Notes: generated by a model from the letters alone, not told the origin. Shown: positions 8,486 to 15,089, counted from the stretch's first letter. The stretch is 29,042 nt of DNA from CAZLLV01 sp964560325 (GCA_964560325.1 CAZLLV010000459.1:1-29042); one strand, 5' to 3'. Made by a program: numbers and translations.

Positions 8486-8707
8486 TCAGGTGCGGTAGCG
8501 GTAGACGATGCGGCCGCGCTTGAGGTCGTAGGGGGAGACCTCGAGCTTCACCCGGTCGCCGGGCAGAACCCGGATGCGGAAACGGCGCATCTTGCCGGCG
8601 ATGCGGGCAAGAACGGTGTGGCCGTTCTCCAGGACGACGTTGAAGTTGCCGTTGCCGAGGACGTCTTCGACCTCGCCTTCGAACTCGAGCGGTTCTTCCT
8701 TCTGCAA
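8486..8707 (-). CDS. infA: Translation initiation factor IF-1
   Basis: 73 residues, full length for the family, an S1-like OB fold that sits in the ribosomal A site during initiation. The diagnostic segments are present: EGEVEDVLGNGNFNVVLENG, IAGKMRRFRIRVLPGDRVK and SPYDLKRGRIVYRYR. The start codon is a TTG at 8707, chosen because AAAGGAGA lies 6 bases upstream and the coding similarity begins there (usual family start MAKEE..., here MQKEE...). The gene is monocistronic, with a clear promoter at 8795-8823 and a leader of about 80 bases containing a small hairpin. It is not in a ribosomal protein cluster here. Confidence 0.97.
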   Translation of the reverse strand: MQKEEPLEFEGEVEDVLGNGNFNVVLENGHTVLARIAGKMRRFRIRVLPGDRVKLEVSPYDLKRGRIVYRYRT

Positions 8708-8770
8708 ACGTTCTCCTTTCGTTCTCGATCGGATGGTGACCGGTCGGTACGGTTTTTGGGACAGGTGAAA

Positions 8771-8785
8771 GCCGCCGGAGGCGGC
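8771..8785 (-). promoter_or_regulatory. Hairpin in the infA leader
   Basis: GCCGCC and GGCGGC arms with a 3-base loop, located near the 5' end of the predicted infA transcript, followed on the minus strand by TTT. It could be a 5'-stabilising stem or a weak attenuator; nothing decides between these. Confidence 0.35.
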
Positions 8786-8794
8786 GGGCGCCTC

Positions 8795-8823
8795 AGCGTA
8801 CGGGGTGCGCTCCGCCCTGTCAA
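8795..8823 (-). promoter_or_regulatory. Promoter of infA
   Basis: On the minus strand a perfect TTGACA (8823-8818) is followed after 17 bases by TACGCT (8800-8795). This is the best sigma-70 promoter in the window, fitting a housekeeping gene. Transcription would begin near 8788, about 80 bases before the TTG. Confidence 0.75.
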
Positions 8824-8916
8824 TCGAGCGGACGGCGGCTTTCGCGTGCCCGTCTCAACAGATTCGGGCGGCGATTTGTTCCGGCCCCGGGCGGGTCACT
8901 CCAGCGTCGACCGGCG

Positions 8917-9495
8917 TCAGGCGCGGAGGAAGCCCCAGACCAGGGTCGCGACCAGGAAGACGGCGAAGAAGACGAAGAAGATCGCCACCAGCCGCTTCCG
9001 GTCGTCCGGCTGACCGGAGGGGACCTTGCGGGCGACCAAGGAACGGGCGGCGCGCCAATCGCCGTCGTCCGCGAAGTGGTCGGCGGCGAGTACCAGGAAG
9101 CGGCGGCTCGTCTGGTAGAGGAGGAGGACGGTCGACGAGCCCTTCCAGCGCTCGAGCTCCGGCCAGGCGAAGCGTGCGCTCCCGGCCGGGCTCGACGCCG
9201 TCAGGCCGTCCTCGTCGAGCGATCCCTCGAACGGCTGGCGCAGCGCGTCGTGGGGCTCCTGCATGCGGTGGGTGACCAGGGCGTAGAGACCGAGGATCAG
9301 CAGCCCGAGCAGGCCGAGCGAGAAGAAGAAGGCGCCGCCGACGGGGTAGCCGCGCAGCAGCAAGCCGAGGCCGAGCGCGAGCGCGCCGCCCACGAGGAGC
9401 GTGAGAAACCACGCCGGCAGGACGTTCCGGAGCGCCAGGCGCCGTGCGCGGCGGCGCAGCCGGGGGTCGAGCTCGCCCTGAAAGTGGATCTCCAT
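8917..9495 (-). CDS. YcxB-like membrane protein
   Basis: 192 residues. Two hydrophobic helices (about 26-50 and 54-76) follow a basic N-terminus; then a soluble domain with the YcxB-type pattern (FEGSLDEDGLTASS, FAWPELERWKGSSTVLLLYQ, then a segment leading to a conserved pocket), and a third hydrophobic helix at the C-terminus (about 170-190). Family function is unknown. The start ATG at 9495 has no ribosome site, but a TAGACT box lies 9 bases upstream, so the mRNA may be nearly leaderless. It is only 41 bases downstream of the TPR gene on the same strand, with a hairpin between them, so it may be a separate transcript. Confidence 0.75.
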   Translation of the reverse strand: MEIHFQGELDPRLRRRARRLALRNVLPAWFLTLLVGGALALGLGLLLRGYPVGGAFFFSLGLLGLLILGLYALVTHRMQEPHDALRQPFEGSLDEDGLTASSPAGSARFAWPELERWKGSSTVLLLYQTSRRFLVLAADHFADDGDWRAARSLVARKVPSGQPDDRKRLVAIFFVFFAVFLVATLVWGFLRA

Positions 9496-9504
9496 CGTCG
9501 TGGG

Positions 9505-9510
9505 AGTCTA
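9505..9510 (-). promoter_or_regulatory. Possible -10 box of the YcxB-like gene
   Basis: TAGACT on the minus strand, followed by CCC and six more bases before the ATG. The same TAGACTCCC-N6-ATG layout occurs before the S1/P1 nuclease gene, which supports it being functional. No -35 match seen. Confidence 0.4.
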
Positions 9511-9511
9511 T

Positions 9512-9528
9512 CCGGCCGGAGCGGCCGG
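9512..9528 (-). terminator. Hairpin after the TPR gene
   Basis: CCGGCC and GGCCGG arms around a 5-base loop, starting 9 bases after the TPR stop codon. There is no T-run, so it is at best a weak or factor-assisted terminator. Confidence 0.35.
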
Positions 9529-9536
9529 TGGCGCCG

Positions 9537-10883
9537 CTATCGAGGAGGCTGGACGCGGGAGAGGTTGCGGGCGACCTGCTGGAGGAAGGCGGTCGAGACC
9601 GCCTGGTGCTCGACCGCGTCGACCAGCAGCCGGATGGCCGCGAAGGCCTCCTGAGGGGCGCCGGCGCGGGTCAGGAGGACCAGCGCGTCGCGCGCCAGCT
9701 CGCGCACGGTGCCGTGATCGCCCTGCATGCGGGCGACGATCGCGAGGTCGAGCGAGACCAGGGCGACGGTGAAGTGCAGCCCCTCGGCGAGGTAGGCGAT
9801 CCGCACGTCGTCGTAGAGCTTGGCCGCCCCTTCCAGGTCGCCCTCTCCGCGCAGCAGGTTCGCGTGCAGCCAGTCGCGCCGGAAACGGACCATGCGGTCG
9901 GTCGGCTCGGGGACCTGCTCGAACGCGGCTCGCGCCTCGGCGACACGGCCGCAATCGATCAAGTACTCGGCGCGATTGTGCAAGGCCGCCTGGGCCAGGA
10001 ACGGCTCGGTGCTCGCATCGATCAGCTCGAGCGCACGGTCCACGCGTTCGACCGCCTGGTGCGGTAGCTCGCGTTCGAAGCTGACGATCGCGCGCTTGAC
10101 CAGCACGCGCGCCAGCTTCGCATCGAGACCGTACTCCTGGAAGTGGCGCTCGACCCGATCGAGGATCGCCTCCGCTTCGAGGTAGCGGTGCTGATCGAGC
10201 AAGAGGCTCGCCTTGAGGTCGAGCACCACCGTCTCCGCCCGCCCCTGACCGACGCCGCGCTCGACCCAGCGCTCCGCCTGCGCGAACTCCCCCTCCGAGG
10301 CGCGGAGGTCGCCGGTGGCGCGGTGGGTGTTGGCGAGGTAGGCGTGCGCCTTCGCCCGCAGATCGGCGGTCCACCGCGGGTGGTACTCCTCGTCGCTCAA
10401 ACGGTCGGCGATCGCGACCGCCACCTGTGCCCGCGCGTGCGCCCGCAGAGGATCGGCGACCCACTGGCCGCGGCAGCTTTCCAGGAGCCGCTGGCAGACT
10501 CCCCACCGGCGGAAGCGCTCGTGAGCCTCGACCAGGGTGATCTGGGCATCGACCGGCCGGCCGTCCAGCTCGCAGAGGAGCTCGTCGGCACCCTCCAGCT
10601 CCGTGGCCACCAGGGGCTCGAAGTGCTCCAGCCTTTCGAGCCACGACTCGAACTCCTCGTAGGCCGCGACGCAGATGTCGCAGTCGAGGGCATCCGGCGG
10701 CACCGGCTCGTACGACTCGAACGCGGGCCAGCAGCGCGGACAGACCGCGACCGACAGGATCCAGGTCTCGAAGTCGCCGCGCGCGGCCGAGCACTGCGGG
10801 CAGCCGTAGAGCTGCTTGCCGTGCCGGTCGCTCGGGTCTCCGAACGCCAAGGCCCAATCGTGTGGCTTCAGGTGTCGATGCAT
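9537..10883 (-). CDS. Cytoplasmic TPR protein with three CxxC knuckles
   Basis: 448 residues, no signal peptide and no membrane helix, so cytosolic. The first 80 residues hold three CxxC pairs at 28/31, 48/51 and 68/71, each followed by a Phe-Glu-x-aromatic signature (GDFETW, AFESY, EEFESW); this looks like a repeated zinc-binding knuckle. From about 150 to the end the protein is all helical with TPR-like repeats (e.g. AYLANTHRATGDLRASEGEFAQAE-type helices, LASLLLDQHRYLEAEAILD-type), about seven to eight units. No helix-turn-helix or enzymatic motif is visible. ATG at 10883 has AAGGGG about 10 bases upstream and a TAGAGT box at 10909-10914. A small secreted protein is encoded 105 bases upstream on the same strand, an arrangement like peptide pheromone/TPR-receptor pairs. 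Function is inferred only: a protein- or peptide-binding sensor. Confidence 0.8.
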   Translation of the reverse strand: MHRHLKPHDWALAFGDPSDRHGKQLYGCPQCSAARGDFETWILSVAVCPRCWPAFESYEPVPPDALDCDICVAAYEEFESWLERLEHFEPLVATELEGADELLCELDGRPVDAQITLVEAHERFRRWGVCQRLLESCRGQWVADPLRAHARAQVAVAIADRLSDEEYHPRWTADLRAKAHAYLANTHRATGDLRASEGEFAQAERWVERGVGQGRAETVVLDLKASLLLDQHRYLEAEAILDRVERHFQEYGLDAKLARVLVKRAIVSFERELPHQAVERVDRALELIDASTEPFLAQAALHNRAEYLIDCGRVAEARAAFEQVPEPTDRMVRFRRDWLHANLLRGEGDLEGAAKLYDDVRIAYLAEGLHFTVALVSLDLAIVARMQGDHGTVRELARDALVLLTRAGAPQEAFAAIRLLVDAVEHQAVSTAFLQQVARNLSRVQPPR

Positions 10884-10908
10884 GTGCCGGCCCCTTGATT
10901 ACGCATCG

Positions 10909-10914
10909 ACTCTA
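10909..10914 (-). promoter_or_regulatory. Possible -10 box of the TPR gene
   Basis: TAGAGT on the minus strand, about 25 bases before the ATG at 10883 and just downstream of the hairpin at 10937-10979. If real, the TPR gene can be transcribed independently of the upstream peptide gene. No -35 match. Confidence 0.3.
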
Positions 10915-10936
10915 ACACGACGCCGGCCGAGATCCG

Positions 10937-10979
10937 GGCACCGGCCTCACCGATTTCACTCCCAGGCGAGGCCGGTGCC
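10937..10979 (-). terminator. Strong hairpin between peptide gene and TPR gene
   Basis: Perfect 12-base arms (10937-10948 and 10968-10979, GGCACCGGCCTC and its complement) with a 19-base loop, beginning 10 bases after the peptide stop. No T-run follows, so it may be a factor-dependent or partial terminator, an mRNA-stabilising 3' end, or an attenuator that sets more peptide than receptor. Confidence 0.6.
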
Positions 10980-10988
10980 GGACCGCCT

Positions 10989-11255
10989 TCAGAGCGGCTG
11001 GACCATGGCCTGGAACCAGACCAGAAATCGGTCGAAGAAGCCGGCGGTCGACGTTCGCTCCACGCTCGGCACCACCGCTTCCCAGGAAGAGCCGACCGGC
11101 GGAGCGGAATCCGGGGCCGAGACGGGAGCCTCGTCACCGAACGCAGAGAGCTGGAGCCCGTCGGGGTTGAGCTGGGCGCTCGCCGCCCACCCAGAGACCG
11201 GAACCACGAAGACCAGAAGCACGAACACCACGACAATTCGATTGCGCAAGGACAT
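10989..11255 (-). CDS. Small exported protein, possible propeptide
   Basis: 88 residues. A classical signal peptide: basic MSLRNR, hydrophobic core 7-20, and an Ala-Ser-Ala cleavage site before Gln28. The mature part, about 61 residues, is acidic, Pro/Ser/Ala-rich in the middle and ends in a hydrophobic aromatic segment (AGFFDRFLVWFQAMVQPL), with no Cys. The ATG at 11255 has GAGGAG about 9 bases upstream. It matches no family I know. Its position immediately upstream of the cytosolic TPR protein, same strand, with a hairpin in between, makes it a candidate signal propeptide; a small periplasmic structural or membrane-active peptide is the alternative. No clear promoter is visible in 11256-11386; a 10-base palindrome (GAGATATCTC, 11352-11361) could be an operator. 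Confidence 0.7.
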   Translation of the reverse strand: MSLRNRIVVVFVLLVFVVPVSGWAASAQLNPDGLQLSAFGDEAPVSAPDSAPPVGSSWEAVVPSVERTSTAGFFDRFLVWFQAMVQPL

Positions 11256-11386
11256 ATTCTCTTCTCCTCGGAGCCGAGCCGACACCGATCGACAGCATGC
11301 CGAGGGTCGCTCGGGCCTCCTGCAATCACAAGTGTCTCGCAGAAGCGCATCGAGATATCTCCAGAGGAGAAAGAGGGGAAGGAACG

Positions 11387-11404
11387 GCCGACGCGGTGGT
11401 CGGC
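11387..11404 (-). terminator. Terminator of the Smr gene
   Basis: GCCGAC and GTCGGC arms with a 6-base loop, starting 6 bases after the Smr stop; on the minus strand it is followed by a pyrimidine-rich, T-containing run. A plausible intrinsic terminator separating the Smr gene from the peptide gene. Confidence 0.5.
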
Positions 11405-11409
11405 GCCGG

Positions 11410-12003
11410 CTACCGGCGGCGCTCGCGGGAGCGCTTGCGCAGGAGCACCAGGGTGGCGCCCGGGCCGCCGAGCTCGGGCGGCGCGGAAGCGAAGGCGAGC
11501 ACCCGGGCACCCACCGGCGGCTCGGCGAGCCAGGTCGGCATCGCCGCCTTGAGCACCGGCCCCTCGGGCGAGTGGAGGCCGCGGCCGTGGATCACCAGGA
11601 TCGCCCGTGCTCCGGTCCCCTGGGCGCTGCGGACCGCCTCGCGCACCGCCAGACGCGCTTCGGGCTCGAGCATGCCGTGGAGGTCGACGGTGGCCTCGGG
11701 CGGGATGCGGCCCGACCTCAGCCGCGCGAGGCGGCGCCGGTCGAAGCCGGGGACGTGGCCTTCGATCCGCTCGCCGAGCTCTTCGATCTCGAACCGGGTG
11801 GGGCCGGCCGGGATGGCGCGGGCCGGCGAGCGGCGGCGGCGCGGCGACGGCTTGCGCACCGCCGCCACGTGCGGGCGCGGCGCGATCGGGGTCACGTCGC
11901 GCATCGCCTCCTCGAAGAGCTCCCGGAACCGCTCCGCGTCCTCGTGCCGGCCGCCGTTCCGGTCCCCGCCGTGGCGGGGGTCGCTCGGGTCGCCGGTCGC
12001 CAT
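11410..12003 (-). CDS. Smr-domain protein
   Basis: 197 residues from ATG 12003; a GTG at 12030 would give 206. The first 90 residues are charged and Arg-rich, probably disordered. The C-terminal Smr domain (about 100-190) shows the family's VDLHGM motif and the HGRG motif (LVIHGRGLHSPEGPVLK), both tied to nucleic-acid nicking or RNA cleavage in the MutS2-C-terminal/SmrA/SmrB group. Stand-alone Smr proteins act on collided ribosome mRNA (SmrB) or on DNA; which one applies here cannot be told. No ribosome site precedes either start. The DUF2911 gene diverges from it across 142 bases. Confidence 0.88.
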   Translation of the reverse strand: MATGDPSDPRHGGDRNGGRHEDAERFRELFEEAMRDVTPIAPRPHVAAVRKPSPRRRRSPARAIPAGPTRFEIEELGERIEGHVPGFDRRRLARLRSGRIPPEATVDLHGMLEPEARLAVREAVRSAQGTGARAILVIHGRGLHSPEGPVLKAAMPTWLAEPPVGARVLAFASAPPELGGPGATLVLLRKRSRERRR

Positions 12004-12037
12004 GCACCGATTGTAGTCCGGCGCCGTCACCCGGGGC

Positions 12038-12046
12038 TGCTAATAT
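12038..12046 (+). promoter_or_regulatory. Possible extended -10 for the DUF2911 gene
   Basis: TGCTAATAT, i.e. TGC extension with TAATAT, about 100 bases before the ATG at 12146, in the divergent gap with the Smr gene. The -35 region has no match. Confidence 0.3.
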
Positions 12047-12145
12047 CCTCGCGATCTCGACGCTCACGAGGCGCTCCGGCGGTTGGCGGACCGGGGTCTG
12101 CGCCGGGCGCCCCCCGAACTACGATTTTTCAGGAGGAAGCTCGTC

Positions 12146-12757
12146 ATGAAGACGGTCTATCGCTCGTTCGCTCTCGCCGCCGCCGTGGCGGCCCTCGCGG
12201 CGGTCCTGCCGGACCTCGCCGCGGCCCAGGATCTCCACCCCTCCCGCCGCTCGAGCCCGATGGGCATCGCGCGGATCAGCCTCGACGACACCTACGTCCG
12301 GGTGGTCTACAGCCGTCCCTACCTGCGGGACCGCGACAACATCTTCGGCACCGAGGAGTCGGGCGCGCTCGTGCCGTACGGCCAGATCTGGCGGACCGGC
12401 GCCAACGAGGCGACCGAGATCACCGTCACCGGCGACGTGATGGTCGCGGGCGAGCGCCTGCCGGCCGGGACCTACTCGATGTTCACCACGCCCGGAGCGG
12501 AGGAGTGGACCGTCCACTTCAACTCCGCGCTCGGCCTGAACGGCACCATGCGCTTCGACATGGAGACCCGCCAGGGCGTGATGGCGTACTCGGCCGACAA
12601 CGACGTGGTGGCGGTGACGGTGCCCGCGGGCTCGGTCGAAGGCGACGAGCCGGTCGACCAGCTCACCATCTCCTTCGACCGGACCGACGCCGGCGCCGAC
12701 ATGGTTCTGCACTGGGCCGATACCGAGGTCCGCGTCCCGTTCGCGCTGCCGGAGTAG
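12146..12757 (+). CDS. Secreted DUF2911 protein
   Basis: 203 residues with a signal peptide (cleavage after about residue 27, AAAQ). The mature sequence carries the DUF2911 pattern: SPMGIARISLDDTYVRVVYSRPYLRDRD, VPYGQIWRTGANEATEI, and AGTYSMFTTPG. This family is common in Bacteroidota and Acidobacteriota and is exported; no biochemical function is known. The ATG has AGGAGGA about 7 bases upstream, one of the best ribosome sites here. A hairpin follows the stop, so it is probably monocistronic. Confidence 0.9.
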   Translation: MKTVYRSFALAAAVAALAAVLPDLAAAQDLHPSRRSSPMGIARISLDDTYVRVVYSRPYLRDRDNIFGTEESGALVPYGQIWRTGANEATEITVTGDVMVAGERLPAGTYSMFTTPGAEEWTVHFNSALGLNGTMRFDMETRQGVMAYSADNDVVAVTVPAGSVEGDEPVDQLTISFDRTDAGADMVLHWADTEVRVPFALPE

Positions 12758-12771
12758 GGATCCGGACCCCT

Positions 12772-12805
12772 CGGCCCGGCGTCCTCGCGGAGGCGCGGCG
12801 GGCCG
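12772..12805 (+). terminator. Hairpin after the DUF2911 gene
   Basis: Outer arms CGGCCCG (12772-12778) and CGGGCCG (12799-12805) enclose an inner CCTC/GAGG stem. It lies 15 bases after the stop and lacks a T-run, so it is a likely but not textbook terminator. Confidence 0.4.
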
Positions 12806-12853
12806 GGGGCGCCCGTTGGATTTCAGGAAGCGGCTGACCGAGGGGATCTGGCC

Positions 12854-14131
12854 ATGACGAAGAGACGGATTGTCGAGGTTTTCTCCGCGCCGCCGATCGT
12901 CGGCGCTCTGGCGCTCGCCGCCGTCGCGCTCACGGCGGCGCCGGCGTGGGCCCAGCCGTGGGTCGGAACCGCGGCGGTCGGCGTCGAGGTCCAGGACCGC
13001 TCCGGGCGGCCGGTCGCCGGCGCCGAGGTCGAGCTGCTCTACGGCGGGGGCGAAGGCGAGGACGGCGGGGGTCCCGGAGCGGTGTCGACCGACGCCGAGG
13101 GCCGTGCGTCGGTGCGCGGCCTCGCGGAGGGCCGCTGGCTGCTCCAGGTTCGCCATCCCGACTACATGGCGTACCTGGCGAACGTCCAGGTGCGCGAGGG
13201 CCGCCGCCCGCGCGAGGAGAACGCCAACCTGGTGAAGGTGGGCGATTCGCTCGAGTCGGTGCGGCTGCGCTACTTCGCGGTCGAGGGCGGGCGCGCGGCG
13301 CCACCGCCGCCCCGTCCGGCGCCGCCCCGACCGGCGCCCCCGCCCGCCCCGATGCCGGTCCCGGAGCCCGAGCCGATGCCGGCACGCCCGGAGCCCGCAC
13401 CGGCCCCCGAGCCGGCTCCCGCTCCGCCGGCGCCGATGCCCCCGCCCGAGCCGGAGCCGGTCCCCGCACCCCTCCCCCTTCCCGCCCCGGTGCCGATGCC
13501 GGAGCCCGAGCCGATGCCTCCGGCCCCCGTGCCGGAGCCGGTACCCGCACCCGCACCGGCTCCCGCACCCCCGCCGTCCGCGGCCGCCTTGCCCGAGCCG
13601 CCTGCGCCGCCCGCGCCGCCTGCGCCCCCCGTGGGCTCGCTCCGGTCGTTCCGCGACGGCACCTGCCCCGAGTGCCAGCCGGGCGAGTGGATCGCGACCG
13701 CCGAAGCGGTGGCGGGCGGCGCCGGAGAGGGCTGCCCGGGTGATCTCGCCGAGCCCGCGGCCCAGATGGCCGTCGACCTGTCGGCTCGCGGCGAGGCGGC
13801 CTCGGGTCATGCCGGCGGCCTCGGAGTCTCCGAGGCGCTCGCGCCGTACGGGAGCGACGGCTCCCGCTGCCGGGTGCTGGCGATCCACCTGCCGGAGGAC
13901 GCCCGCTTCGTCGGCTTCCAGTACGAGGCGCAAAGCGGCGGCGGCTGGACGCCCTGCCTGGCGGAGGAGGCCTGTCCGGATGAGGGTGGGCGCTGGGTGG
14001 CGAACCCGGCGCTCGAGACGGAGGCGGCCGGGACGCTGCTGGTGGGGGCGTACGAGAACCGCGCGGGGGCGGCGGAGCAGGGGGTTCGCTTCAGCGTCTT
14101 CTTCGTGCCGCCCTCGGGTTGGAATCCGTAA
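12854..14131 (+). CDS. Exported proline-rich protein with carboxypeptidase-regulatory-like domain
   Basis: 425 residues. Signal peptide to about residue 34 (AWAQ). Residues 40-130 look like a carboxypeptidase-regulatory-like (transthyretin-type) beta sandwich: VGVEVQDRSGRPVAGAEVEL, then VSTDAEGRASVRGLAEGRW and LLQVRHPDYM. Then a linker of about 110 residues made of Pro-Glu-Pro, Pro-Ala-Pro and Pro-Met-Pro steps, and a C-terminal domain of about 170 residues with four or more Cys (CPECQPG, GCPGD, SRCRVLAIHLPED, CLAEEACPDE) that probably form disulfides in the periplasm. No known family for the C-terminal part. Rigid Pro-rich linkers commonly span the periplasm or cell surface; a TonB-like role lacks support. 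GAGGGG precedes the ATG. Confidence 0.75.
   Translation: MTKRRIVEVFSAPPIVGALALAAVALTAAPAWAQPWVGTAAVGVEVQDRSGRPVAGAEVELLYGGGEGEDGGGPGAVSTDAEGRASVRGLAEGRWLLQVRHPDYMAYLANVQVREGRRPREENANLVKVGDSLESVRLRYFAVEGGRAAPPPPRPAPPRPAPPPAPMPVPEPEPMPARPEPAPAPEPAPAPPAPMPPPEPEPVPAPLPLPAPVPMPEPEPMPPAPVPEPVPAPAPAPAPPPSAAALPEPPAPPAPPAPPVGSLRSFRDGTCPECQPGEWIATAEAVAGGAGEGCPGDLAEPAAQMAVDLSARGEAASGHAGGLGVSEALAPYGSDGSRCRVLAIHLPEDARFVGFQYEAQSGGGWTPCLAEEACPDEGGRWVANPALETEAAGTLLVGAYENRAGAAEQGVRFSVFFVPPSGWNP
13301..13635 (+). repeat. Proline-codon low-complexity repeat
   Basis: Degenerate short repeats built on ccg/ccc codons with gag, gcc and atg codons interspersed, encoding the PEPEP/PAPAP/PMPEPEP linker of the surrounding gene. 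Expansion or contraction by slippage between strains is likely. Confidence 0.8.
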
Positions 14132-14172
14132 GACCTCACCCCCGGTCGAAGGAAGAGGTTCGGGCGGTGGCG

Positions 14173-14201
14173 CCCCTTCCACCCCGGAGGGGAGGAAGGG
14201 G
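14173..14201. terminator. Bidirectional terminator between convergent genes
   Basis: CCCCTTCC and GGAAGGGG outer arms, an A-A mismatch, then CCCC/GGGG around a 3-base loop; a further 7-base outer pairing (14138-14144 with 14203-14209) extends it. It sits between the stops of the proline-rich protein (+) and the S1/P1 nuclease (-). Confidence 0.65.
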
Positions 14202-14220
14202 TCGGGGGTTGGAGGGGAGA

Positions 14221-15048
14221 TCAGTCGACCGCGAAGATCGAGTTGAGCAGGCCGGCGAGGCGGACGCCGGCTTGGAGGATGCGCCGCTCGACGGTCGGCA
14301 TGTTGTGGAAGGAGTACTCGTAGCCGAGGCGCCGATCGCCGAGGTCGTAGACCTGGTCGCGTAGCGCGAACGACTCGGCGATCCACTCGCGGTAGCCGGC
14401 CGCCTGCCACGCGGCCACCTGCTCCGGCGCCGGGTGGTCGAGAAAGCGGACCAGCTCGGTGAACGAGAGCCTCTGCGACTCGATCATCTCGTGGTCCCAG
14501 ACCGCGTGCAGGTCGCTCGGCTCCCCGAACCAGAGGACCACGATCTCGTTGCCGCCGCGGTCTCCCCGCCGGCCGACGTGGAGCGGCTGGTGGACATCGC
14601 CGACGAAGTGGGTCAGGAAGCGGACCGCGACGACCTTGTCCTCGCGCGAGGCCGCCGGATCGCGCAGCACCGCTTCGAAGCGCTCCATCGCCTCGAGCAC
14701 GTCGCCGCGCGGGTTGCGCTCGGTCGTCTCGAGCGTCTCGTCGTCGTCGATCGAGATGTAGTGCCAGGGGGAGGCTCGGTTCCAGGCGGGGTCGGAGCGG
14801 ATCTCGTCGGGCCAGGTGCCGGCGCGGGCGAGCGACTCGTGGCCCATCAGCTCCTCGAGCGCCGCGCGGGCCTCCGGCGTCAGGTGGTTTTCGGCGACCT
14901 GGCCGACCGCGCGGTGGCCGTTCGGTCCCCACGCGGTGGCGGGGGAGGGGGCGGCGAGCGATGCCAGGAGCAGGCCGAGGCCGGCGAGCGCTGGCAGGAG
15001 CGTCGGTCGCGGGCGGATCCACTCGACGGTGCGTGACGGGGCGCCCAT
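14221..15048 (-). CDS. S1/P1-family secreted nuclease
   Basis: 275 residues with a signal peptide ending just before Trp40 (ATA|W). In this family the mature N-terminal Trp is itself a zinc ligand. All nine trinuclear-zinc ligands can be placed with the right spacing: Trp40, His45, Asp81 (WPDEIR), His96, His147 and Asp151 (THFVGD), His157 (PLHVG), His181 and Asp185 (LHAVWD). It should cleave single-stranded DNA/RNA and 3'-mononucleotides in the periplasm or outside, probably for phosphate and nucleoside scavenging. The ATG has no ribosome site; a TAGACT box ends 9 bases before it, suggesting a near-leaderless mRNA. It is monocistronic, with hairpins on both sides. Confidence 0.93.
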   Translation of the reverse strand: MGAPSRTVEWIRPRPTLLPALAGLGLLLASLAAPSPATAWGPNGHRAVGQVAENHLTPEARAALEELMGHESLARAGTWPDEIRSDPAWNRASPWHYISIDDDETLETTERNPRGDVLEAMERFEAVLRDPAASREDKVVAVRFLTHFVGDVHQPLHVGRRGDRGGNEIVVLWFGEPSDLHAVWDHEMIESQRLSFTELVRFLDHPAPEQVAAWQAAGYREWIAESFALRDQVYDLGDRRLGYEYSFHNMPTVERRILQAGVRLAGLLNSIFAVD

Positions 15049-15057
15049 GGCGGAGGG

Positions 15058-15063
15058 AGTCTA
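15058..15063 (-). promoter_or_regulatory. Possible -10 box of the S1/P1 nuclease gene
   Basis: TAGACT on the minus strand followed by CCCTCCGCC and the ATG: same box and same 9-base distance as before the YcxB-like gene at 9505-9510. Implies a transcript starting within a few bases of the start codon. Confidence 0.4.
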
Positions 15064-15089
15064 CCCCACGCTCGGCGGGCAAGGACCGC

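Noticed and set aside
12001..12030. GTG at 12030 as start of the Smr gene, as a leaderless transcript
   Set aside because: A TATTAG hexamer is in roughly the right place, but the nine extra residues show no support; ATG 12003 kept, with the start left uncertain.
13301..13635. Dense short repeats that might suggest a CRISPR array
   Set aside because: Units are degenerate, in frame and encode a Pro-rich linker; no constant repeats or unique spacers.
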